Shown: positions 20,685 through 33,080, numbered from the stretch's first letter. The stretch: 64,000 nt of DNA from Dermanyssus gallinae (GCA_003439945.1 QVRM01001496.1:1-64000), one strand, 5' to 3'. The notes: generated from the letters alone by a model not told the origin. Program-made: numbers and translations.

Positions 20685-22680
20685 ATGGATCCGTTTAGGG
20701 GGGCGAGCAAGCCCCCACCTAGGTTGAGTCAAGTTGATGATAACCCTAAAACGAGGGAAGATGGCCATGCTCAAGCAGAGACAGTCAAAGACAGGACTCC
20801 CCTGCAGACCATACTGGGCTCTCGAGTGCGTATAATGTCAGATGTGTCAGACGTGCAATCCTCGGAAGGTGAAAATAAAGAAGATGACAAGACTGAAACA
20901 GAAACAGAGAAAGAGTGTGAAATCGCTTGTGAAACGGAAAGGGATGACAATAACAACGAACGTTGCGGAAAGCACACCCATTCTTCAAGGACAGGTACAC
21001 AAAGAAAAAGACCCGCCGCAATTGCGACCTCACTTGAAGACCCCAGTTCGAGAGAGAACGGCGTCTCACAAAATTAAGGCCGCACGAAAAACCTGTGAGA
21101 ATACACAGCTTACCGAACACAAGGAAGACGCACTTGCCGATCTCAAGGCAGTGGTCCAACATCTCAAAAGCTTAAAGGAAAGCACAAAACAACCCAGGTG
21201 GACATAAAAGCGGCCATCACTCGCATAGACAAAGTCGTATGGCAACTGACAATAAAACACAAGGAAAACAATGAAGAACATATACCAAAAAATAGCCAGA
21301 TAGAAAAAAATAACAAACTTTTAATGAAAAAGGTGCAACGCTCTCAAAAAGCAGAACAAGACGCAGACGCACGTATGCAGGAGGTGGAAAATCTAGGAGA
21401 CTGATGGAAGGCCAAGGCTGAAACTCTTGCAAAGGAGTTAGAGCTCCTGAAAGAAGAAACAATTAAAATGGGCCTCTAAGAGACCCGAGCCAGAAGGTCT
21501 TAAATCAGCAAGATGCAAAGACTGTCAGAAGAAGCTACAACACGCGCTGGACAGGGCAAAGAACATTGAGGCCCAGATTGCCAAAACAGAAACGCTGGTG
21601 AACCTCATCGACCTTATCAAAGAAGAGTGGCCTCAGCCTGTATTCAAAAACACACGTTTTTCGCTGGATAACGTAACTATCCAAATTGACGCCAGAGTAA
21701 TGCTTGTCACCAAAGGATCGGAAAAAGATAAGGCTATGTTAAAAAAATGTCAGGGCAGTTTCCGTTAGCCGAAAAAACCTCCAGCCTGTGGGCTGGTAGA
21801 GTCGCAGTTCTAAAAAACTGCGCACAGCTTAAACTGGACCATGCCGACGCTGAAGACGAAGAATGGGCCACGGTTGGCCCTGCAACTTCGTCGAGCACAC
21901 TAGTAATTGGAGTGGTTGATCCCAAAGATAAAGCAGAAACATTTCTAGAGGCTCTCTTTGAAGCACTGGAAAAAGGATATAGTCTTCAAACTCAAAACCC
22001 CCTGGCTCTATACATTTCCCCAGAATGGGAAGAAGATACGATCAGAAATGCAATAGAAGCATGTTGCAGAAGGGCGGGATGTAAAGCTTACATTACAAGG
22101 GACAGCCTTTGCCGTGCGCAACGCGGCACTTTGCCTCCACCAGGAAAACAGAAGGAAACTATATCCATCCGCATAAAAACGACCGAGGGGTGCTCCTCAC
22201 AAGACATGATTGAAAAACGACGCTCCTTTGTCCACAAGCAAGAGGCAGGAGTGAAAGTACAGACAGTCACCTCAGGTAGAGACGGCGATATTCTTCTAAG
22301 AGTTGTGGAAGAAAAACCAGGTAGCGGTGCAACGTTTGCGAATGTGCTGCGGCAGGGAACAGGGGGAGAAGTAGACACCAGAAGATGTACTGGCCCCACC
22401 ATGACTGTTGTTCGACGAGGCATCGACCCGTTTCTAACGGCAGACAAGATCGAGAAAGATCTGCGTGAAGCACTTAGAATCCACGAGACTTCCTACATGA
22501 GAGCCGAAGCTCCCAGGCCAATCAAAGCGGCAAATTGGCGGCAAAAAGGGGCACAAGGCTCGCACTACCGCATGTCCCATATATCTCAATCTTCTGCGGA
22601 CAAGACTAAAGGAGCGGAATGAAGAAAGGCAGGTCTGTAAAAACAAGACAAAGCTCATGGCCGAGTTTGAGTCCGGAGAT
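20685..22680 (+). pseudogene. R1 ORF1 (gag-like)
   Basis: Three frames carry it: 20685-21077 (acidic, with a Glu/Thr-rich stretch), 21198-21404 and nearby (charged, coiled-coil-like), and 21747-22622. The last of these has GVVDPKDKAETFLEALFEAL, CCRRAGCKAYITRD, the central fold, and then HISQSSADKTKG, where relatives have CCHC knuckles such as GHxSxxC. The knuckle Cys appear to be lost or out of frame. In the family ORF1 binds the element RNA. The choice of the first Met at 20685 is tentative. Confidence 0.65.
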
Positions 22681-22799
22681 AGTACGGAGCAACAACATTT
22701 TGAAGCAAGCATACCGAAGGGACCTTTCGACTGAAAAACATAGGGACCTAAGGGAGCTGCAAGAAGACTGACACAGAATAATACCTCTACGCTGTCATA

Positions 22800-25735
22800 T
22801 AGCAGAACAAAACAAGCATAATTCAGGTCAACTGCAACAGAAGCCGGGCAGCTCACGACATGGTCTGGGAAATAACGCACCGAAGAGGGACAGATGTAGT
22901 CGCTCTAAGCGAACCAAACAAGACGCTAGCAAACAAAGCTCATAAATGGGTGACTGGCCCTGCATACGACACGGCACTCATAGTAAACCATGCCGTCAAA
23001 AAACAAAACAGAGAAAGCGGATTAGGATTCTGCTGGATTGAAATAAAAGCCGTGGGGAGAATATACTCCTGCTACATAAGCCCCAACTGCCCGCTTGTGG
23101 AATTTGAACAACTGCTAGATAACCTCACGGCGTCTATACTAAACCTAAAACCGGGAACAGGCTTGTTAATCACCGGAGATTTTAACTCGGCAGCAGTGAC
23201 GTGGGGCTCCCGGCGAACAGACAAGCGGGGGAGAGCGCTCTTAGAATAGGCAGCGGCCAACGACCTGTACATTCTCAACGATAGAAAAGAGGCGACTTTC
23301 CGGCGGCACAGCTACGAATCATACGTAGGCATAACGTATTTATGTCTACGTATGACTTCGTAACTCTCAGATAGCGCAGAAGGTATCGAGCTGGACGGTT
23401 CTCGTGGAAGAGGAAAACCTTAGCGATCATCTCTGTGTAGAGACTCGACTAAATCTCGGAACTGCTTCCCCGCCGCAGCAACAGAGAAAACGGTACAAAA
23501 TTTGGAATGAAGAAAAGTTCAAGAAGGAAATTGGGAACAAAATGAGGCAATCCGACTCACCCAAGGCCCTGGAGCAGCTCCAGGCTATCCTCAAAGAGGC
23601 GTGTGCAAAAACAGCCACGGTGAGGACGCACCCAAGACGGCCAGGAAAGCTGCCCAAGCACTGGTGGACACAGAACATTGCCGATAAACGCAAAGAATGC
23701 AACAAAGCAAGAAGGCAACTAAAGCAGACCCACCGAAACAACAAGGAGCGACTGCAGGCACTGACCAGATACAGAGAAAGCCGAGTAATTTTTAAGAGTG
23801 CTATTGCTGACAGCAGAACAAATTACTGGAAAGAGCTTCTTGCCCTGGTCCAAGGGGACACATGGGAAAAGCCATACATAATTGTGTGCAGTAACAATAA
23901 AACCGCTGTTACGGGCGCCCTTGATAAACAGGAAACAGTTGACATCCTAGCTAAGCTTTTCCCGACTCACGACTCGTTCGAGAGGGATGCCTACGAAAAC
24001 ACACCACAAGCAACAGACGATGATTTCCCGGCAATTCAGCCGTCCGAAGTTCTCCAAGCGGCAAATAAGCTCAAGGCTGGAAAAACCGCCGGCCCTGACG
24101 CCATCCCCCCGGCTGCAATAAAGCTTCTGTTTAAAGAACATTCAGCTGCTGTTGCAAAGCCCTTACATCCGCAATGAGAACAGGAGAGTCCCCACAAGAT
24201 TGGAAACAAGCAGAAGTGGTCCTTATCTCCAAAGCAAATGGAGGATACCGGCCAATATGTTTACTAAGCGCCTTAGCCAAGGGGTATGAAGTAATTATTG
24301 AAGAAAGGCTTAGGCTGTTTGCGGAAGAGTGCGGACTTCTGTCACCACAGAGTCCTCTGTAGAGCTGAGCAGGAGGCCAGGTCCACCATCTGTACAAGAC
24401 AGCTAGTAATGGTAACCCTCTTGGATGTGAGAAACGCCTTTAACAGCCTTCCATGGAAGACCACCTTGGACGCGCTTGTTCGTAAAAATGTCCCGCCATA
24501 CCTAGTTAAAGTAATATCTGGATACTTTAAGGAAAGGTCCGTCTCAAGCGGCAAGGTGGTGTTCCCAATGACAGCCGGCGTGCCACAGGGGTCAATCCTG
24601 GGCCCACTGCTATGGAACCTAGCGTATGATGACGTCTTGCGGCAAACCGGTCTACCCCCGGGATAGACATGATAGCTTACGCTAACGGCTTAGCGTTTGT
24701 GGCACAGGCTAAAACAGAGGACGAACTTGAGCTAAATACAAACAAAGCCTTGCACTCAACAGCAGAATGGATAAAGGCCGCGGGGCTGGCACTCGCCCCG
24801 AAAAAAGTGAGATCATCCTCTTAACTGGCAAGAAGAGAGTTCGACCGCTGCACATACCGGTTGCAGGGCAAACAATCCAGTTTGTAAAAGAAGCTCACTA
24901 TTTTGGGGTGACGCTGGACACGTCCATGACGGGCTTATGTAACTTAAAAAAGGCTGTGGAAAAAGCATCTAAGACGGCAAACGCTATAGCGAGGATACTT
25001 CCAAACGTACACGGACCGCGGGCTTGCACAAGAAAACTACTAATGGCAGTTGCAGCGTCTATCGCGCTCTTTCAAGCTGCCGGATGGGCCAGAACGGCTC
25101 TTAAGACAAAAAAAGCAAAACTACTCCTGCGCAAAACGCAGAGGATTGCAGTCCTTAGGGTAATACAAGGGTACAGAACGATCAGCACAAATGCGGCTCT
25201 GCTTGCCGGAGACATTCCTTGGGACCTTAAGGCGTTCGAGAGACAATGCCTGTGGGACATTGGCACACCTACAGAAAACGACAAAGAACGCGAAAGAAAA
25301 GTCACTTTGGAAGAATGGCAAGCTGAGTGGGACGCCATTCTCTCCGGAGCCCACGGAAAGAGCCTGACCAAACTGCTGCCAAACATACAGGCATGGATAA
25401 CAAGGCCGGGAGGGGATCTTACCTTCTACCTGACACAGATTCTCACGGGGCATAGAAGCTTCCAATCATACCTCCACCGAGTTGGGAAGGCCCCATCAGA
25501 AATATGTCTTTTCTGCGAAGATGCCCTGGAAGACGGTGCAGAACACACACTTCTTAAGTGCCAGGCATGGGAAGAGACCAGAACCGGAGCGATTAGACAC
25601 ATTCGGGTGAAATGGTCCAGAGCGGGAATAACTCACCCTGAACTTCAAGACCCTCCACGAAACTGTTTGAAATGTTTCGTGGAGTACATCCTGGGTTTGG
25701 CTCAAGCATGGGAATTGGGAGCGGAAATAGCATAG
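22800..25735 (+). pseudogene. R1 ORF2 (endonuclease, RT, CCHC)
   Basis: The endonuclease starts with IIQVNCNRSRAAHDM (about 22818) and has DVVALSEPNK and LLITGDFNSAAVTWGS. A stop follows at 23247-23249 and frame changes near 23340. The linker and fingers (23404-24177) include KLKAGKTAGPDAIPPAAIK. After shifts, 24298-24666 encodes LLDVRNAFNSLPW (motif A) and GVPQGSILGPLLWNLAYDDV (motif B). Motif C reads IAYANGLAF, so YADD has become YANG. The 322-codon frame at 24767-25735 gives the thumb and CLFCEDALEDGAEHTLLKC (C-x2-C-x8-H-x4-C), the R1-type knuckle. Confidence 0.88.
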
Positions 25736-26110
25736 GAGGTGCTAAAAACAAAGCACATAACATGTATGTAAAGGCAGTATCCTTTTGAGGCCAGCACGGC
25801 TGAAGAAAGCGCAATTTTGAATCAAACGGGTTCGCAAGGGCTGGGACAAAGTGCGCCTGACAGGTGGGGGAACCTGTGAGCGACCCCGGCCAATTGATCC
25901 GATAAAGCACTCGCCACTTCTCTTGATGGCTCATAGCACTGTTCTGTGGAGACCTGGGCCATCAGAGAGTGAAGCTGAAGGGGGGAGGTGCGTTTAGTGG
26001 GTATGGGTCTCGACGGCGTAACATCCATCCGCTGGGGTCGAGTCCCACACAGCTCGAGATGGAAACAGAAATTTCCTACTTGTAGCAGTAGTGCGTAACT
26101 GCATTTAACA
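25736..26110 (+). other. R1 3' untranslated region
   Basis: Lies between the ORF2 stop and the A-run. It contains TTTAGTGGGTATGGGTCTCG at about 25999, a block also recognisable in the 3' ends of the R1 copies at 28.2, 30.2 and 43.3 kb. Confidence 0.6.
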
Positions 26111-26129
26111 AAAAAAAATACAGGACAGT

Positions 26130-26727
26130 AGAGACCATGGCCGCTATAGTCTTGGATGGGCTCATTCCCTGGCCAATGCTTAAAGACGAGAGGCGTCGAC
26201 GGAAAGAAGACCCCAGCCGAGGAAAGCAAAAAACCGGCAAGAAACGCTTCGAAAGTGGCAGCAGAAATGGAGCAACATGCCAGGCAATGCTCCGGGAGCG
26301 TGGACCAGGCACCTCATCCCGGACCTGACCATATGGTTTAACAGGGGCGACGGCGAGACAACGCACTACCTAACCCAAGTCCTGACGGGCTATGGCTGCT
26401 TCCAGGCGTACCTCTGTAAGATTAAGATCGCGCAAGACCTAAAATGCGAAACATGCGAGACGGGAGAGGTGGACGAAGTTTTTCACACAGTCTGCTTCTG
26501 CCCAGCCCTCGAAGAACAACGAACATCGGCGAACATCTTCCAGAACGGGACTCGAGCAGTGGACGAACTAAGGGCGTTCGAGGACGAGAAAATGTGGATA
26601 CGGGGAGCACAGATGATCGAGAAGATCATGCAGAAGAAAGTTGACCTAAAGTATGATAGGAAACGGATGGAGAGAGCGAGAGGAAGCTTACCATCAGACC
26701 TACTACACCAAAGAACCGCGAAGTAAA
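26130..26727 (+). pseudogene. R1-type ORF2 C-terminal fragment
   Basis: Starts with LDGLIPWPMLKDERRRRKED and, after a frame change, continues as WTRHLIPDLTIWFNRGDGE, THYLTQVLTGYGCFQAYL and CETCETGEVDEVFHTVCFC. That knuckle is close in spacing to C-x2-C-x8-H-x4-C. It aligns with the same part of the 43-45 kb copy. It lies directly after the A-run of the preceding R1 element, so it is either an older R1 copy that the larger one inserted into or a tandem neighbour. Confidence 0.75.
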
Positions 26728-26939
26728 GTGCAAAACATTTCCGCTGGTTTTCAAATCAATTTGCCGTGCCACAAGTGTGATCGGTCTAATAAAAAAGATA
26801 GTTGCAAGCATAGTACGAGTATGGGTACTCAATTATAATTGACAAATGATTGACAAAGGTTAGCCCGTACATGTAAACATGTAAAACCCTGAAATAGAGT
26901 AAATGTTCGGAACATGAATTTTTTTTTTCTGTCTATCAC

Positions 26940-28380
26940 AATCGAGAACTTGGGTCGGGACCCTATAGTGAGGGAGCTGGTTCGCTACCTAATATTAATA
27001 TTTCGACGGTTGACGGGTTCTCGCATTTTCCTCCGCACCCCACAAGGTTCGAAACTGTGTGGACCCATTTCAGGGCCATGCGGAAAGGGTCTTTTACTTC
27101 GCCCTGCTCGTAGATCTCTCGGTAGACTTACGTCGAGCCCTTGCAGAAGGCCTGGTTGCACATCACCCCCTCTTCGACATAGCGCACTGGATGCAAATAA
27201 CGGGGCTTACCCTGGCCCCCGCTGAAAGCGAAGCTATTCTCCTGGTGGGTCGGAGAGGCTTGCCCCCGCCGCACCTTGTCCTGGAGGACCAGGAGATTGC
27301 TGTAGTCAATACTACAAAGTACCTCGGGGTCTTCCTGGACCGGGGCCTCCGGGGTACTGAGCACCTACGGCGGGCGTCAGAAAGGGCATTGAAGATCGCC
27401 AATAGTTTTGCGCGCCTCATGCCAAACACACACGGCCCTAAACAAACAAGAAGAAGGATTATTATGTCCGTGGCCGAGTCAGTCGCCTTATACGGGGCTC
27501 CGGCCTGGCCTACCAACGCTCTGAAGACTAAGGCAAATAGAACCCGCTTACGGCGGGCTTAACGGGTCGGAGCCCTTAGGGTCACCATGGCGTACCGCAC
27601 GGTTAGCACAGCGGCGGCGCTCGTGCTCGCGGGCACTATCCCATGGGACCTGAAGGCAGAAGAGCGCCGCCGCCTGTCGGGCGACCAGAGCCTCAAGAAG
27701 GAAGAGGCACGGCAACACACATTGCAGCTATGGCAGGGGGAGTGGGATGGCCTGGCGGAGGGGGACCCAGGTGCCAGTCTCCGCAAGCTGGTCCCTAACA
27801 TCAAGGACTGGCTGTACCGGCCCGGTGGGGAGCTCACCTTCCACACCACCCAGATTTTCACGGGGCACGGCGACTTTCAGTCGTACCTATTCAGGATCGG
27901 GAAGGCCCCCAGCCCCATGTGCGTCCACTGCGGCAATGGACTCGAGGACACTCCAGAGCACACAACTCTGGCGTGTGCCGCATGGGCGGAACAGCGTCAC
28001 CCCTTGAGGACTTTAATGAATACGCACATTTTTAATCTACGCGACGTCGTTCTGAAGATGACAGAATCCCTGGAACACTATAACTTGACAACAGCGGTTT
28101 TTAACAAGATTTTACAAGCTAAGACATCGGCCAACAAGCTGCGACTTTTGCGATTCCCTGCGGCTCCCAGGGACAACTTTTGCCAGGTGTAAGAAGACTC
28201 GCCCCCTCTGACTGTTTGATGCATGCGCAAGCAGTTCCCGGTCAGTTGGAGGACGGGGACATGACCGGTTTTTAGTGGGTTGGAGCCCCACACTACCGGC
28301 CCACACTTGCAGGGACTCCCTGCATTGGTGTCCCTCTGTGCAACCGCATTTTCCAGTTAGTCCTCTTAAAAAAAAAAAAA
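26940..28380 (+). pseudogene. R1-type element, 3' half with A-tail
   Basis: A degraded RT start (NLGRDPIVRELVRYL) is followed in 27059-27562 by GLTLAPAESEAILLVGRRGL, TTKYLGVFLDRGLRG and IIMSVAESVALYGAPAW. A stop breaks the frame at 27560-27562. 27587-28192 has TIPWDLKAEERRRLSGD, LTFHTTQIFTGHGDFQSYL and CVHCGNGLEDTPEHTTLAC (CCHC). The 3' region holds TTTTAGTGGGTTGGAGCCCC (about 28269) and ends in A13 (28368-28380). The YADD box is not recognisable. It is clearly divergent from the neighbouring R1 copy and so a different R1 subfamily. Confidence 0.85.
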
Positions 28381-29287
28381 CATCACCCCATAGCAAATAC
28401 TGTCCGTCAATGGTTGTGCTAATAGGTCTGGCTCTTGTGACAGGGCTGCCAGCTTGAATGCGATACGGTCAGTGACCTCTGTGCGCGTCGAGTCCGTGGG
28501 GATACGACTTCCACCATCAATTTCTTTTACCCCATTCTTTACAACCAAGGACTAGCATTGCTTCGTAAAATTGTCAGATGCTTAAACGTTACATACTGAT
28601 GTGCAGATTGAAATCGCGTTCCGCTTTTCCTTGAGGAGGCCTTAAGTTCCGTTAACTCCTGATGGCGAGATTACTGTTATTCGTAAAGCGAGCTCACTGT
28701 TATATACGCAAAGTAGAAATAAAAGTAGTCAAACCAGAAAGTGAGTATAGCAGAAATAAGGAATACAAACTAAGATTAGCAGTGGAAACTTGAGTTTTTC
28801 AAGTGATAAAAGCCACAGAGGGTATACCACGGCTGCTCTACGCAAAAATATTCTAGATGGCGTGAGGGATACTACCCTTACAGATTACTACATGTCAATG
28901 AGTTCATAACGACTTCCAAGAAACATTTTTATTCCGGTACCGTCGTGCTGGTATGATGCGCACAGAGTAATGGCTACCTAGTTTACCAGAATTATTGTTG
29001 GCACTTTATTCAGCTTGAATATATCTAAGGTAGAGCACAATAAACACAAAATAATACTATTATGACGCTATTTGTGACTTATAGCGGCATCCACTCAACA
29101 AGGCACCATAATTGACGAAAATGGGATACTTGCAGAGAGAAATGCAGAACCAGCTTATTAGTAATGCCAACTCTAACAATGTCGCGCCAAACACAACCAT
29201 GAAAGAAGTTAATGAAATCAAATCCGTACCGTACAATCAAAACTAAGTGAAATAAGTGCTGGCTTTCTGGCCAATCCACCATACAAC
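28381..29287. other. no gene recognised
   Basis: About 900 bp, moderately AT-rich, with no coding motif, no long repeat and no clear element end. Confidence 0.5.
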
Positions 29288-29880
29288 CAGAAGACTCACA
29301 ATTTTAAATTGGGTGTCACGAAGGCACTAACGGCGTCTAAAGCTGCTCCTCTAGATGTGAGAAAACCCGTGAGGAATCCCGTCTGGCCCGCGGGAGTAAC
29401 TATGACCCTCTTTCCAGCGTTGTTGCCTATGGCGCGCGAGTTACGCGTGCTGTGGATACTTTCACACGCCAATAGAAAGTTAGTCAGTAGTGTAAACTCC
29501 CGATAGTAACATTCCCTAGACCCTAGTCGGCCATAGGAGGCAAGGTATACGGTATAGATTATGTAGCTACGAATACTTATTGACATATTGTCGTGGCCCA
29601 TTCAAGGGCTATTAAGGCAGCGCTTCATACGGGAAAGGTGTCTGCGCGCCGGAACCGGGCAGATCGGTTAACGCCCCGCGCGCGGTTGTCTCTGGCGGAA
29701 GTAACTATTACTTTCTTTCCAGCGTTGGTAACCGTGGCGTGCGAGTTACGCGTGCTGTGGATACCTTCACGCGTCAATAGAAAGTTAGTCAGATGTGTAA
29801 ACTCCCAACCGCAAGTAAAATTCGCGAGGTCCCTTTTGTGGGCATGGGAGGCAAGGCATACGATATTGATTAGGGGTATA
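29288..29880 (+). repeat. two-unit tandem repeat with 28S-rRNA-like motif
   Basis: Two related blocks about 310 bp apart (about 29385-29508 and 29695-29807) share GCG-GAGTAACTAT, CTTTCCAGCGTTG, CGCGTGCTGTGGATAC, CAATAGAAAGTTAGTCAG and GTGTAAACTCCC. The first begins GCGGGAGTAACTATGACCCT, close to 28S rRNA just upstream of the R2 insertion site. Between them lies GTCGTGGCCCATTCAAGGGC, also present in inverted orientation in the repeat at 10833-11654. No coding capacity is supported. Confidence 0.7.
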
Positions 29881-30128
29881 TTAACGATCTCGCCTAATCA
29901 GCCATTAGGCGAAGCTATTTTATTTAAGCGAAGAAAAATACACTCTTCATTTTTAACGGACTAATGCCATTATTAATTGCTTAGTATCCTGCATAGTCAA
30001 TCGGAACCGCATTTTGATATCTCCTTTTGCTTAAACATGGGCCCAGTTTATCCGTTTCATAACTGTTTATTAACTAACAATCTCGGCAACCTCTTATTTT
30101 GCCTAACCGACAACAAGGCCCTCGGACT

Positions 30129-30262
30129 TTTTTTTTGTGAGAGGACTAACTGGGAAATGCGGAACGCACACACGGTCACCACTGCAGGATTGTACCCAAC
30201 TGCAAGTGTGGGCCGGTAGTGTGGGGCTCCAACCCACTAAAAACCAGTCATGTTCTCCTTCG
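30129..30262 (-). repeat. R1-type 3' UTR fragment with poly(A)
   Basis: The reverse complement of this segment matches the 3' end of the R1 copy at 28.25-28.38 kb (shared ATGACTGGTTTTTAGTGGGT-type start, ACTACCGGCCCACACTTGCA, CCAGTTAGTCCTCT) and ends in an A-run (T-run at about 30129-30137 on this strand). It is severely 5' truncated and followed on its 5' side by a poly(C) tract at about 30264-30281. Confidence 0.8.
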
Positions 30263-30387
30263 CCCCCCCCCCCCCCCCCCGAGAAGAGAAAGCTAAAGAA
30301 GAAACTAGCAGCAAAAGATGAAAAACTGATGGTAGATGACCGGAGGAAACCAGAAATCGCAATAATTGTGTTAAAAAAACGATTTTA

Positions 30388-31520
30388 TTAATGAGCAACA
30401 CCACACAGGTTAGTGATACATTGAACGAGAACCAACGAGAACATATCTCTGAAGTGCTGAACAATAATTGTGGACGAAATGGGGCACGCAGCTCTTTCCT
30501 TTGTCTGGCGGATCAATTTATAAACCTGGCGTTCTGTTGCTTGAACCAGCTTTGCGTCGTGTGTTTCAATATATGCAAGCCGGGCGTCTTTTAGGATATT
30601 AGAGTACCGTTTGCGAATCCTATTGTAGAAATCGGTCATCTCTGAATGGTAACGGGCCAGAAAGAATGCTGCTTCACATACTTTTGAGCCTCGTAGCACT
30701 GGCTGTTGATCCATGGTTTTAAACGCCGAGTGGTGGAGGAAGCTACGCGACTCAGGAGTGTTGTAGTCCGTTTTTCGCAAAGACTCTTTATGTCGAGGTC
30801 ATCTGAATCGAAGTTCAGTGTCCTAGACAAACGGTTGATGCGATACGGATCTAGCAATTTTCCGACGTATTTTCTTTTTGCCGTAGTACCGTTTGTGTGT
30901 ACCTTGAATAACGAAGTTGCCGGCAGGTGCAGACTGCTGCCAAAATCTGTAATATTCTTGCATACCCGCAATGTTGAATGTCATTCGGGCTTAGGTTGGT
31001 TGCACAAATAGGTATGCTCTGCTGGGTCTGTGAGCACCCACACACCAAATTAGTAAAGAGTATCCAGTAAAATCCGCGTTCTTCGTGCGCGAGGTTGGTC
31101 AAGACGACAGCTTACGTCGCCTGCCAAAACTGTTGGTTTATTTAAATCAATTGCAGATAGGACTTGCACCAAGCAATTGACAAACTAGTATATATCTTCA
31201 TGTGAGCTAGAGTATACGGCGACTACGTTGATTTCATCTACCTCGAGAACCACAGAGTTGTCTTCACTTAACTTAGTAAAAACGGCTCCTAAAAGTTCAT
31301 TATAACAGACCGATACTTCACCGCTGGGCCGGCCCCGACCGTGATTTTTTATGAGCCGGCTATTAGCTGAGTAGAACCCTGAAAGGTCAACCCTATCAGA
31401 CCATGTCTCGGTAAGAACGATAATATCGAACTTATTTATTTCCGATGGCATCAGCAGAGGTAAACCGTTACCAATGCCCTCGACGTTCCACTGGAGAATT
31501 TTGAGTTGAGACTTCTCGCA
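30388..31520 (-). pseudogene. CR1-type ORF2: endonuclease and linker
   Basis: The frame near 31480-31185 gives LKILQWNVEGIGNGLPLL, then KFDIIVLTETWSDRVDLSGF (Glu of the TET motif present) and VCYNELLGAVFTKL, followed by EINVVAVYSSSHED. After frame breaks, 30971-30388 encodes the linker with LLSRVASSTTRRLKPWINSQ, YNRIRKRYSNILKDARLAY and IVQHFRDMF. This order is usual between EN and RT in CR1/jockey-like proteins. No RT motif A, B or C follows. Confidence 0.7.
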
Positions 31521-31989
31521 GGAGCGGACTTGAGTTACCGTCTGAAGCGAGTGGTTCGCTGCTGGCGACTCTAAAAGGGTAGTTGCCCTCGCTGTAGTAT
31601 ATTCGGGTATTTACCAACGGCATATGATATGGGTTCCAAAACCCCATAGGAAACTGACCCACATTGGGTGATTGAACTGCCCAGTCAGTGTTGGACGTCT
31701 GCTGCTATGTCGATTGTTGCATACACGGTGGCACAGGCTGTTGTCTGCCAGGTTGCGTCGGTTGTTGCGGCAATTGTCCATCGTATGCGCGCCAGAAACG
31801 ACGATCGCGCCATCTCTTGGGCTAAGAAAATTGAACTAAACCGTCGCGTACGTTCTGCTGCCTCATTCGTTGCCCGGTTCGAGATTGACTCCCGCTGAGC
31901 AGTCTTCCAGGAGTTTTTTCCAAAGAATTTCTTGATCTCTCGGAGTTAACGCGACAAACATCACGTCTGCTCGATCAGTCGCTATTCCA

Positions 31990-33080
31990 ATGTGCGACCT
32001 TTGTGGTTTCGGGATGCACACTTTAAGGAGCACACTTTAAATCAGTTTTGTTTACCCGCTCGGCGTCCTTTGCCTTAAGATTTAAGACCTTGACGACCGT
32101 TTTCACTATGACGTGTGCTATTTAAGCGGTTACTTCTTTGCTATAATGGACAGATTTGCTCAGAACAGAATCGGTTTGGGCGTTGGTCACAAGCTCGACT
32201 GCTTCAAGACGCTAAAAGCCTCATTAAACGCCCGACATTCCGTCGAATGGTTTGGAATTGAGACAACCATCGGGTCCGCGTCCATTCATTGTATCAAACT
32301 GACCCGCGTGAATGATTATCTTTGAGTACCCGGTTTGGCGTCAGTTATTTGCTTCGTCTTCTGAAGAATGTCGGCAACTTTTTCATTTGGGTAACATTTG
32401 GACTGAAGCCCTGGCGTGCGCCCAAAATTGTCGCGAATCTTACTGCGCAGGTTTTTGACGGAAGAGTCGCCCATAAGTAGGACCCTTGCTTTATTTTATC
32501 GTTGTTTAGCGTCCCCGTTGACTCGTGCAAGTGTCGGTTGGCTGGCTGTCACTTTCGCGTCGTCCATGCTTTGGGAGGCAGGAGCGGGTCGCGCGCGTAG
32601 CATTTGGGACTGTGACTCGCACTGTGTTCAGAGGGAATTCACCTGGTGCTCGACCCATGCGATTCTGGAGAAAAGAAGAGCAATCGTCTCGCCAAGTGTC
32701 ACGGTGTGTCCTGAAATTTTGGGATCAGGACATCAAGTTTGAGTGCGAAAGTAGCCCTGCTGATGAAAAGTTGCATATATTGCCTCGCCTACGTGGTCAC
32801 TGTTGTCCAGCTCTCAATATCTCTGCACTTTACATGAAAGGTGCTTTTGCAGATAACATAAACAAGCTTCCGTTGCAATGATGTTGTAAATCGAACACGA
32901 TCGGCTGTCAGTTTGAGTGGAGTTAGGATCTCAGCATTACAATCTGGCGCACTTTGAAGTTTGTTTCGTACTTTTCTCGACTCTTCGTGGTTTGTACTGT
33001 CACTGTTGTAGCTTTTCTTGCAATTGTCACACTTGCAACAAGGTAAACGAGTCAAATTAGTGGAAGCAAAAGTTAAACAC
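31990..33080 (-). pseudogene. CR1-type ORF1: PHD-like and esterase-like
   Basis: Near 33050-32800 there is a Cys-rich segment (LPCCKCDNCKKS and, further on, VICKSTFHVKC, which has the C-x-x-x-x-H-x-x-C spacing of a PHD finger). Near 32530-32345 comes a part comparable to the GDS to KCYPNEK region of CR1 esterases (FATILGARQGFSPNVTQMKK). Recognisable esterase-like text continues, with stops, to about 32000. It is too eroded to judge catalytic residues. Confidence 0.5.

Larger units (their letters stand above)
20685..26118 (+). mobile_element. R1-type non-LTR retrotransposon, longest copy
   Basis: About 5.4 kb holding ORF1, an APE-type endonuclease, RT, a C-terminal CCHC knuckle, a 3' untranslated region and an A9 run at about 26110-26118. 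Motifs are of the R1 clade (IIQVNCNRSRAAHDM, GVPQGSILGPLLWN). It is inactive because of stops, frameshifts and an altered YADD box. The 5' boundary and target duplication are not resolved. Confidence 0.85.
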
